Shown here: positions 46,754 to 57,645 of the stretch, piece by piece
Layout: each line of letters opens with the position of its first letter
Position numbering within the stretch: position 1 is the first letter of the stretch
Assembly: GCA_903813345.2 (NCBI GenBank)
Contig: CAIIXF020000002.1
Coordinates: forward strand, 16,871,467 to 16,935,466
Source: Owenia fusiformis
Taxonomy: Eukaryota > Annelida > Polychaeta > Sabellida > Oweniidae
DNA: 64,000 nucleotides
Direction: 5' to 3'
Made by a program: the position numbers and the translations under genes
Notes under the pieces: model-generated
Databases searched by the model: none
What the model was told of the DNA's origin: nothing
What the model saw: only the letters and a program-made list of their open reading frames with translations

Positions 46754-47525
46754 TATTTCTGCCATCATGATTATCTATCAGGCTAAAGATGGCAATCACT
46801 GACTCCCCGGGCAATGTCTATTCTTTGAAAGAGGTAGATCTAACAGAGATCACCATCAAGATTAAGATAACTGCATAAACCATTTGCCATAAACACTTCA
46901 CCATCCAATCAACACCTCTGCGCCAGATCCCAGGGACCGGATCTGACTTGAAAGTCGCTGATGGTTAATTGACCCCTGGACCCCTTGTAATTGACCTAAC
47001 GAAAATTATGAACCAGGAATTATGATTGAAAATCGTGATGAAATTGAAAATCAATAACATCGATTCAAATATCAGAATATTCAAAAGTCTAATTTCAACT
47101 GACAAAAATTTTGAAAATTGAAACGATCCCAACTTTCACATGAGATTATTTGTGTTCTCGCTGCAAGTACCGGCCATGGAATGCTTTCATTTTAACCTTT
47201 GGTGATTGTGTAACATGCATGCATCATTCTTACCTTCGAAAGCTGGCAGTACGGCTCCCAAGTTGCTTTTAAGCAGCAATATTCTTGAACTTGGAACTGT
47301 CCTCCATGTTGATTTCGACGCGGGAATTCCTCTATTTCTATTGGTTGATAGAACAGAATACGATAAAAAGCCGAACGAGAAATACATCAAATTTGCGAAC
47401 GATGTACTTTCCGTTTGTAACGCTCGCCCTTGTTGAAAGGGACTAAAATTTTTGTCCCGAGGTCTGACAAATCGCCGGAAGAGTGGAGTTTTAGTCAATT
47501 TACCGATAATTCGCAAACTTTAGTC
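46754..47525. other. Non-genic interval inside the inner element
   Basis: No supported gene or repeat. Overlapping short frames on both strands have no recognisable family. Confidence 0.35.
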
Positions 47526-47696
47526 CCGGTGTAAAAGGGTAGGAGGTCCTATCAAATTATGGTCCTACTTTCCATTGATTTATATTGTGACCTAAATACA
47601 ACTCTCCCTTATTATCGTATCCACAATCAGGGCCAGTAAGGGCCTTTAAGAAAGGGGACCATAATCCCCAGGGGACCATAATTTCTTTTACACCGG
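47526..47696. mobile_element. 171-bp MITE with CCGGTGTAAAAG ends
   Basis: CCGGTGTAAAAG at 47526-47537 and CTTTTACACCGG at 47685-47696 are perfect 12-bp inverted ends. Subterminal phrases (GGTCC..., GGGACC) are also partly inverted. Confidence 0.7.
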
Positions 47697-48119
47697 CAAG
47701 CTCCAGAGGAAGTCGACATGGACATCTATGAAGTTCAGAGGAAGAAAATATGGAATTTTATAACTCTGAGAGGAATAATACATGGAAACTTCCAATTTTG
47801 AGAGGAAATTGACATGGAAAAAATGCTCAAAAAGGGGGTCTTTGGCGCGGCACATAGGTATTAAGAGGTATATTGGAATGAACCCCCCGGGACAGAACGT
47901 CAGACTTTTGTCAGCAATAACCCATGGCAAAATTACAACGTCGGAGAAACGTTTTCTTTTCATCATATTTCCACTCTCACTCTCAATTACCACGTTAAGT
48001 TCATCTGTGTGAGCCAACATATGCCTGTGCCTCCACCGATCAGTATTTAAAGTTACCACAACTCGAGGCATACATGTATATTCGTTATATATTTAACATT
48101 TACTTCACGTCACAAATTA

Positions 48120-50170
48120 AACGAATTTGTTGAGACCACAACGTCTTTGTCACGTTCTTTTTCACATACATGTATATGTATTTTTCACGTTTAAACCCCG
48201 TTTCGTCAACGTCAAAATTAACTGTTTCGACAACGTTGCAAATAAACCAATTTCGTGAGGACATAGCGTCTTTTTGTAACGTTTCCTGCACTTACAAATA
48301 TTTTTTTACATTTCAATTGAAAACACGTTTCGACAACGTTGAAATTAACCGTTTGCACTACGTTGAAAATGAACCATTTTGGTCAGAAAATGACGTCTTT
48401 GTAACGTGTGTTACAATTACAAATATTTTTCACATTCAAACCATGTTTTGACAACGTTACAATTAGCCATTTTCACTACGTGGCAAATGAACCAATTTGG
48501 TGGGAAAACAAGGACTTTGTAACGTTTCCTAGACTTACAATTATCTTTCACATTTAAAACACATTACGACAACGTCAAATTTTACTGTTTATATTACGTA
48601 GCAAATGTAACAATTTGGTGAGAACTGCAACGTCTTTGTAACGTTTTCTACACTTACAAATATCTTTCACATTTAAAACACGTACGTTACGACAACGTCA
48701 AATTTTACCGTTTACATTACGTAGCAAATGTACCAAATTTGGTGAGAACGCAACGTCTTTGTAACGTTTTTTACACTTACAAATATCTTTCACATTTAGA
48801 ACACGTTACGACGACATCAAATTTTACCGTTTATATTACGTAGCAAATGAAACAATTTGGTGAGAAGTGCAACGTCTTTGTAACGTTTTCTACACTTACA
48901 AATATCTTTCACATTTAAAACACGTTACGACAACGTCAAATTTTACCGTTTACATTACGTAGCAAATGTACCAAATTTGGTGAGAACACAACGTCTTTGT
49001 AACGTTTTTTACACTTACAAATATCTTTCACATTTAGAACACGTTACGACAACATCAAATTTTACCGTTTATATTACGTAGCAAATGAAACAATTTGGTG
49101 AGAAGTGCAACGTCTTTGTAACGTTTTCTACACTTACAAATATCTTTCACGTTTAAAACACGTTACGACAACGTCAAATTTTACCGTTTACATTACGTAG
49201 CAAATGTACCAAATTTGGTGAGAACACAACGTCTTTGTAACGTTTTCTACACTTACAAATATCTTTCACATTTAAAACACGTTACGACAACGTCAAATTT
49301 TACCGTTTATATTACGTAGCAAATGAAACAATTTGGGGAGAACTGCAACGTCTTTGTAATGTTTCCTGCACTTACAAATATTTTACACATTTAAAAAACG
49401 TTACGACAACGTTAAATTTTACCGTTTATATTACGTAGCAAATGAAACAATTTGGTGAGAAGTGCAACGTCTTTGTAACGTTTTTTACACTTACAAATAT
49501 CTTTCACGTTTAAAACACGTTACGACAACGTCAAATTTTACCGTTTACATTACGTAGCAAATGTACCAAATTTGGTTAGAACACAACGTCTTTGTAACGT
49601 TTTCTACACTTACAAATATCTTTCACATTTAAAACACGTTACGACAACGTCAAATTTTACCGTTTATATTACGTAGCAAATGAAACAATTTGATGAGAAG
49701 TGCAACGTCTTTGTAACGTTCTCTACACTTACAAATATCTTTCACGTTTAAAACACGTTACGACAACGTCAAATTTTACCGTTTACATTACGTAGCAAAT
49801 GTACCAAATTTGGTGAGAACACAACGTCTTTGTAACGTTTTCTACACTTACAAATATCTTTCACATTTAAAACACGTTTCGACAACGTCAAATTTTACCG
49901 TTTATATTACGTAGCAAATGAAACAATTTGGTGAGAACTGCAACGTCTTTGTAATGTTTCCTGCACTTACAAATATTTTACACATTTAAAAAACGTTACG
50001 ACAACGTTAAATTTTACCGTTTATATTACGTTGCAAATGAACCAAACTGGTAAAAATTCAACGTCATTGTTACGTTTTTCACACCAGCACAAATTTCGAA
50101 CTTTACTAACACATTACTACAACGTCATTTTTTAACCATCCACCGACGTTTTGCTGAATGTCACAATTTT
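48120..50170 (+). repeat. 119-bp satellite array, about 17 units, with five-unit higher-order repeat
   Basis: The unit contains AACGTCTTTGTAACGTTTTC, TTTACACTTACAAATATC-type phrases, ACGACAACGTCAAATTTTAC and TTACGTAGCAAATG. AACG starts fall at 48871, 48990, 49109, 49228, 49347, 49466, 49585, 49704, 49823 and 49942, a constant 119-bp step. Two monomer types alternate (GAAGTGC and GAACAC forms). A third form (TAATGTTTCCTGCAC) occurs at 49347 and 49942, exactly 595 bp apart. Confidence 0.92.
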
Positions 50171-50269
50171 ACGTTGCTTTGACGTTTATATAACGGAAAT
50201 ATACAACGTCTCCAGTGAACTTATATACCACATATGAGTGACGTTACATGGACGTCACTGTTTGCTGGG

Positions 50270-51192
50270 GAAGAATTTCGAACGGAATGCGTGACATATA
50301 CGTAATTCGCGTGAAAAGTCCGAACGAAATGCGTACATTTTTTTCCGGCGTTCGTATTTTTGCTGTGTAGACGATCTTTTTTAGAAATTTTTCTACAGAA
50401 ATATTTTTGCTTGACAATTACCAGGTAAAATGCGTATTTGCGTGACATTTTCTGTCACGCAAAAAAAACTGGCGTGACTTCAAATTCTTCAGCAAATGCG
50501 TGACAAATACGCAAATTGCGGGACAGTTGACAGGCCTGCTTATATGTTCAACCGTGAGAGATTTAGATAATTTTTATGATTTTAGAACATGGGAAAATGA
50601 CCAATCAAATACATGTACATAGATTTAGAAGTTACTGACATACTTGCACATTCTGCATGTCTATTTTGTGAGAGGTAGAATGCAAGTATTGCTGTGTTAT
50701 TCCACTTTAGATGGCTAAATTTTCTTTTCTTTTTGAATTTACATACATAGGCCAGATTTTATTTCAATTCAATGTCAATGCCAAGGGAAGCATAAATGTG
50801 TTGTGTATGATCAATTACAGAAATTAAAGGTATTTTGTAAAGATTATGAGGATAAATACTGCTGGACCTAGAGAGTCCTTCATTACCATGCCTGGCCCGA
50901 TAACTGTGAGCCTTCTGGCAATACATTATTTAGGCCATCCAACTGTTCCGCAATTTGCGTATTTGTCGAATATTTGCTGAAGAAATTGAAGTCACGCCCG
51001 TTTTCTTTTGTGATAGAATATCTCACGCGAATACACATTTCATCTGATTATTTCCGAGCAAAAATATTTTCGGAGAAGAACATGAAAAATGGAACCCTGA
51101 AATATCAAAAAACGAATGCCGAAAAAACGAACGCAGTTTGGAATTTTCACGAGAATTGTGTGCATATGTCACACGTTTGCTTCGAATTCTCT
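50270..51192. repeat. Inverted pair of about 265-bp element termini
   Basis: 50270-50537 and 50932-51192 are reverse complements with moderate divergence (both with TTTTCACG, ATGTCACGC/ACACG and CGCAATTTGCG phrases). A third partial copy begins at about 51510. They are termini of the AGGCC-ended family facing each other across a 394-bp spacer. Confidence 0.7.
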
Positions 51193-51239
51193 TCAATATT
51201 GCATAGACATTGCATGGACCTCATAAGTTACAATATTTC

Positions 51240-51500
51240 TCGCAGCCTGCAAGAACTTTGCATGTGGATTGTAAAAGGCTTTGTATGGATTTGAATGGAT
51301 GTTGCATGGATTTGAATGGATGTTGCATAGACCATGCAAGATTGCATGTGGATTGCATGGTTTTCATATAAACCCATGCATCTGCATGGACATTGCATGG
51401 AATATTTCTCCCAGCCTGCATGGACTTTGCATGTCGATTGACGTTCTTTGCGTGGATTTGAATGGACTTTGCATGGTTTTTATAAATGAGTCTTAATTTT
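51240..51500 (+). repeat. Degenerate TGCATGGA repeat
   Basis: Many variants of TTGCATGGATTTGAATGGA and CATGCATCTGCATGGACATT run from 51250 to 51490. Short frames on both strands are products of the repeat. Confidence 0.75.
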
Positions 51501-51559
51501 GCTGCATGGATGGCCGTCCAACTGTCCCGCAATTTTCGTTTTTGTCACGCATTTGCTGA

Positions 51560-52283
51560 AGAAATTGAAGGGGGTCAGATGCATTTGATTACTTCAATTT
51601 GATTGAACTATTGAAACTATTGAGCACTTTCCAGATATATATCATAAACGGGATTTTAAAAAGTCATATTCTAGAGATCTACATCAGTGTAACTTAACAA
51701 AACGTAAGGTGCAGACGCCAAATAATCAAAGAGGCTGAAAGCTAACACCCAATGGCCAAAAATTAACCACCACCACAACAATAATTTTATGAAATGAAAA
51801 AGCACTCAAAAAGAGGTCAAAACAAGGTCACATTTACCTTGTATTTTAAAATCTGTACAAACAAAGGATACTTGAACATGTTCATTAAAGATCACGTGTT
51901 ACTTATAAAAACTTTAATGCGTTTTGAAATGAAATCATTATATCGTTTAATATTACAGTATATCTCATTAATTTCAATAACAAGGACAACAGACAGTGGA
52001 GTTGACAACGCACATTTTTGATTTTTTTAAATTACAATAAATACTTAAAATTTATTTATCTGCACCCGTCCTAAATTGTGTAGTTTAGAGAAACATATTC
52101 TGATAAATATTCGACACTTTTAGACGAAAGGCGAGGAAATGATCAAAGGAAATGTGTAAAAACACTAGTCAGTATCAAGCGAAGGTAACGAACGTCATAT
52201 TAGCATGATGGCGGGCGGGAAGTGTATATTCCGATATTTTTAGTTTTCATCGAAATTAAACTACTACTTTATAGTTGACGTAA
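51560..52283. other. Non-genic interval
   Basis: Nothing beyond short open frames; ATGGCGGGCGGGAAG at 52208 resembles the text at 575. Confidence 0.35.
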
Positions 52284-52800
52284 TCACCCTTGGTATACGC
52301 AGCTAACGAAAATTGACCGGTACGGGTCAAAAGCTGGACCGGTACGGGTTAACGGTTTTATTTAAATTTAAAACAGCCATAACTTGCTCAATATTGACTT
52401 TCTCGTGTCTAATTTGAAATATATGATGCCTCCCGATGCTTTTAAGTACCCCAATTTTTTACAGATTTTTAAACGGACCAAAACTCTCTAAATTCGCATT
52501 TATGCTCTTTTTTCTCGAGAACGACTGTCTCATTTTCACGATAACTTTTATTTAGTACTTCTAACATATAAGATCTATTTTTCCCCATCAAGGTATGATG
52601 TAAATGACATGCTATTTACATCTTGTGAGTTTCAATGACGCGCGTTTGATTTTATAAAAAATGCCAAACTTTGTGACAAAGAATTTCATCCTGCTTGCAG
52701 CGAGAAGACGGACATAATTTAGGAATCTTTATACTTTATATATTGATCGATTAAGTAATGTGCCATCGGTGCACACCTCTACTGCGTATACCAAGGGTGG
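52284..52800. mobile_element. 517-bp TIR element (CACCCTTGGTATACGCAG ends)
   Basis: TCACCCTTGGTATACGCAG at 52284-52302 is mirrored by CTGCGTATACCAAGGGTGG at 52782-52800 with one mismatch. The interior has a direct pair ACCGGTACGGGT (52317 and 52338) and no coding frame. Confidence 0.75.
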
Positions 52801-55800
52801 TAATGCTAATGATGTTTGAACTAAATCAGACTTTAAATATGACATGGAAACTCTCCAAAATGCAAGTATCCTCGTAACGCGCAATATCAATAGACTGGTC
52901 AAATTGGTGATAAGTATTAGTAAAAAAGATTTCTGCGGGTACATGTACCTCATTAAACAAATTAATAAAACGTCCACAAGCATATCCCATGGTGTATCCT
53001 TATATAGACCATGGCTTATAATATATAAATTCATTTTTTCTGTTTTTAATATTGTACAATATTGTAACAAAGCCAAATGACAATTAAACCGCTGTGTGTA
53101 TACATTTGTCAACCATGACACAACCCGATGCATCAGACGATGTATCTATTCTCAGTTATGTCATGATGACACCAGTGATACTGCTATAAGTGAAAACATG
53201 TCAATATTTAATAGCCTTTATATTAATCAAATCATCCAACAAGAAATTATGCAATTACTGAATATGCGTATATTACAAATGTGTTTGTTTGCTGTTTAGT
53301 GATAGTACTGGATACATAGTTTAATAAAATTAGCCCGATGGCATCTCATAACTATTTACATTTCATTAGTGGTAAAGGTTTAATGAATCCCCGCGCCATT
53401 AATATCTACCCTGGCATGCATATTTTGAACAAATACTCACTACAACATTAATGTATTTTAAAGATGACCGTAATGTCCTTATACTTGTGATGTGGATAGT
53501 AAGATCATACACAATTTTCGTTTAAAACTAAGCACTCTTTGTACTCAATTTCCATTTAATGAGCGGCCACCCTTGCATTTTCCTAATGGGCAAATACACT
53601 TTGGCAATGGCGTTTCCTAATCTGGTAAATGGTCAAATAGCCAATCTACATGGGAGGACTAATCGCCCAAAATATGTTAGGAAAGTTGGACTGACTGAAG
53701 TTTGAACGACTATACTATACAGTATGCCAATTGAAAAATACAGATACATTAAAACTTCATTCTTTGAACCGTTACATTAGGTTTAAATTGTGGCTAAAAA
53801 GTATTCCATTTAAAGAAACTGTTACTTTGGGCTGATTATATGACCATCATTATTCTCATGTATTTTAGGGGGTGTACACACAGCATATCATATGGTCATT
53901 GATATTAACATCATTACCAACTTTTGATAAAAAATAAATCTGCCTTGGATGCATCTATGAACCTCTCCCGGAATATTACGAAAACGTGAATCGGGTAAGT
54001 TAGTTTACGATTTTTTTTGTAATTTGAATCAATTTATTTTGATGACATAATTTATATTTTTGCCATCCTTGGTCTAAGGGTATTTCAATTTATTCCATGA
54101 GCTAGGATAGTGATGCCCTATCTTGAAGGATGATGTTTTGCGTACTTTGTAAAGTTTCTTTGTAAAGTGTTATATGTTTTACTTCTCGGTTTTTATAGAC
54201 GCTGATATTAAATTTAAGGAAGGTGACAAAATATCAACTAGTGGCATAACAAAATTTTGAAATAGTTAACAGTAAAAAATACTTGAAGTAGAATTTCATT
54301 TGTAACGTGCGAGAACAGAATTAAGAAAAGTGATAATTGTTTGATTAATTTATTGTACTTCAGGTTTTATGAGAGCAATGTGTACACTCAAATAAATCGA
54401 ACAGGAATTTGATGCATAGTCCGCTAATGGACCCGAATCCATTTAGTAAGAGTTTTTACATATAAATACAAATTATATAACATAAATATACTTTTTATGA
54501 CAGACATCATGCGGATCTAACTTTAATAGTTGACTCCAAATTGTAATAAAACGATTCGTTCTGCCATTGAAGCGTATTGAAATTCTGTTTATATATACCC
54601 CCCTCCTCCCAAACATGTATTTTTAATGAATGTAAACTGAAAATAAATTCGCAACCTGTTCTATATAGCCTTCATCCATATAGGAAACTTTTATAATTAG
54701 TTGACCAACGGATGCATTGAACTGTGTACAATTATTTTTTAGCTTGCAAAATACTGATCTAATGTAAAATATTTTTGGTAAAGTAATCTAATCAATGTAT
54801 CTATAAATTTCCAAATTTCCAACAATAAACCACATTTAATAGAAGTCGTTATTGCTGTGAGTGGGGAAATTCCATAGTATTTTAGCGCTTCTTTATGAGT
54901 TGTAAACAGACGCCACATTTAATGATCAAGTGCATACTAGTGCTATATTTCTATTTCGGTCGTCCTAAATTTAACGTAGAATTCCATGTGTTTTGAAGAA
55001 CTATTTATCGAATCTTAATGCGACACCTCGACACGAACACACCTGAGAGTGCTATTGGAGAGTGCTATTCTAGACTCTCATGATTCATTGAATGACTCGC
55101 GTACTATGATATTTAATGCACAAGGGCGAAGTCTTGAGTCAAGGAAATCGATTAATATTAATCGCTGCATTCATAAAATTTGGGTGTTCAAAAGAAATAG
55201 TTGAATCAGGAAAGTTATTTAAGTGAAGTTACGGTAATGCATGGGCTCCATTGTTAAATCTATTAGAATAATAATGCATATGAATGCCGGTATATAATAT
55301 GGGTACTATATAATGCCATTTACATATTATGTTTGCATTTTGAAAGTATTTAGTATATAAATTGGAAGAGCTATATGCTGGTAAGTCGTTTTTCGTTTTA
55401 CATATTAACATTATATTTTACAAGCATTTGCGATTTACATTATGTTTTTGGTAATTATTTCCTGAACTGTTTATAAACATCAATAGGCCCAGGAGATACT
55501 GTTATGACATAATTAAGTTTAGAATACACTCTGTAATGACTCCCTCTTTACTAAGAACTACTTCAATTTTTACTCTTTTAAAATAACTATTTATGCATCG
55601 TGACCATGTAAAACGTTCTTCATTAAAAATGTACAATTTGATACCATGCGATAGCTATACCAAAAACAGTTTAGGAAACGTGGAACGTTTTACTGGGTCA
55701 CAGCGCTTAAACAACAAAAACTGGGTATGACAAACTTAGAAATAGACTAGATGCGAGTAGAAATAATCTTGATTTACGTCATTAAATATTCAAAATTCAG

Positions 55801-57645
55801 TCAAAGTGATGTCATATTTGACATCTGCATGTAAAAGTTCATCTAGAAATATGGTTTCGAAAATTGATTATCAACTTTGAAAATTTAATTTTTTTTGAAA
55901 ATGTGACTTCTTGTTCGGGTTGATTCCTCATAGACCCAATGTTATAAAGTCACAAAAAGTGAATTATCTATTCTTGTATTGGACAGATAACATTTTCTTT
56001 TACTGGACACATTTTAATTTGCATAACTATTAGATACATAAGGGTTATATGAAAATTGAACCACGCAAATAGATGTAATTTAAGTTAAAGGGAACTTTCT
56101 ACCATACCCACCATGCTATCTGACCCGAACGAGCCACCTGGTGGTGAATCTGGTAACTACCTACTCGCATCTGCGTCATTGGTTGACATTATAAGGCGCG
56201 GTTCTGGTGGTACCATCGGGTGTCAGTGTGACTCAGTAGATGTCATGTTTTGTTTGTATGCTTCGCTTTTTAAACAAATATTATCATTGTCGAATTTGAA
56301 ATAAGTTAAATACTACTTACATAGTATACAGTGTTGGGATTGTTTTATTCAACAAATAAGGTGACATTCTTAGGCATAAGCAAAAATGAAATAATTTACT
56401 GCACTGGATTAAATACATGTAACTTATTAGATTTAGAGACGCTTTATACTAAGTCTAAAATTATCTAAAAGTTTAAAACAGTCTTAAGTCTTATTAATTG
56501 GTGGTACCGGTCGGGGTTTCATTCTACTGAAGATTTAAAGCTGGTTTTATATTGAATGATTTTATATCGGATATACTGTATCTTAATAAAGTGTTTTCCG
56601 AATATTCGCTGTTAAATTTATTGATATTTTTATGATGGTAATAATTTGTTTGCTTTATTCACTTAACTTTTAGAGATGTGGACATTAATAAATGTTTTTG
56701 TATACAGAACATGTATACAATGAGTCATTTCATAAAATATAATTCCAACCGAGGCATGCATCCTCCCTTTGCGTCAGTATACGTCATGTTCGTGTTCAAC
56801 CTATTGACACTCATTGAGGCCAAAATAGGTTTGTCCGTTTAGCCCTGATTTGGGGGAAGGGCCAGATAATTAGGTGTTGTATTTGTTTCAGAAGTTGCAG
56901 AATGCATTTTCAAAATGTGAGTTAAATTCCAAAATATTAAATCGAAAGGAACAGGGTTTTTACTGTACAGGGATTTTCAAATGACTTTTGAGCAAACATT
57001 TATTTTACAGTGGCCTTAATCATATGGACCATGCGTAACTTAAGGGCGAAATGATACAGATAATGCGATAAAAATAAAATCATCGCAAATAAGAATAAAA
57101 AGCCCTTGTACTCACCGCTGTATCCGACTAAACTAGTTTTTTATATGTAACAGCACTATGTCATTTATAAAAGTAAGTTGAATGACAAGTTGCACTGTGT
57201 ATATATGATGTTTATATATATAAACATACTTCAGTAAATGAATATGAGTAAGATAGAAGAGTCTATTCCGCTTCGAGAACAAGCATAAAAAGAGATATCT
57301 ACTTTTTATATAAAATAGGTTATAATTTATTTTCAGGATTTTTAAGCGGGACGACAGTAGTCAAAGGATAGTCTAACCACAGTTTGAATACACAGGACGG
57401 TTGTTTACAGACTTTTTACTTCCTGATGCACACACAATTGTTGGAACCAATCCCCGAAATTCAGTGATTACTTATATATAAAACAGCCATCTTGTTGCGT
57501 TTTATTTTGACTCACGGAATTCTAGGATTACATTAACTTATAGAAAGTCTAATTAAGGTCAACGCATCGTGCAAATCGCCTTACCTAACTGCCGAAAAGG
57601 GGTGTATATTTTGGATCGTTGTGTAGAGAGAATTTTACTGGTGTT
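52801..57645. other. Gene-poor interval upstream of the mucin-like gene
   Basis: No gene is supported over 4.8 kb. A 63-codon frame at 56113-56304 (starts MLSDPNEPPGGESGN) has a non-random look but no homologue I recognise and no clear splice partner. The promoter of the gene at 57646 should lie in the last few hundred bases; there is no obvious TATA box at a fixed distance. Confidence 0.4.

Larger units (their letters stand above)
39774..50269. mobile_element. Inner 10.5-kb element with CCCAGC ends and satellite arrays near each end
   Basis: The left end CCCAGCTAACAATTTTACG...TGATAACGTC and the inverse of the right end CCCAGCAAACAGTGACG...TGTAACGTC match in an interrupted way. A 190-bp satellite starts about 57 bp inside the left end, and a 119-bp satellite ends about 100-200 bp inside the right end. 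The motif ACAATTTTACGTTG occurs near both ends (39783 and 50166). The middle holds smaller insertions and a few exon-like fragments. No transposase is recognised. Large animal elements with tandem arrays near their termini are known (for example pearl/Helentron-type elements), but these ends do not identify a superfamily. Confidence 0.6.
39525..50537. mobile_element. Outer 11-kb element or composite bounded by AGGCCTGTCAACT ends
   Basis: AGGCCTGTCAACT at 39525-39537 has its exact inverse AGTTGACAGGCCT at 50525-50537. CTTATA stands in the flank on each side (ACTTATAC and GCTTATAT), possibly an eroded target duplication. The last 270 bp (50270-50537) is a terminal region that recurs inverted at 50932-51192 and in part at 51510. 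The interior is another element (39774-50269). The two ends may be one insertion later split by the inner element. Confidence 0.55.

Noticed and set aside
48120-50170. CRISPR-like reading of the regular 119-bp array
   Set aside because: There are no short repeats with unique spacers; whole 119-bp units are homologous, and the DNA is animal.
51221-51532. 103-codon minus-strand frame with HAKSMQ iterations
   Set aside because: It is a translation of the TGCATGGA repeat.
56113-56304. 63-codon frame MLSDPNEPPGGESGN...
   Set aside because: Composition is suggestive, but there is no splice partner, domain or repeat evidence, so it is only mentioned in the interval note.
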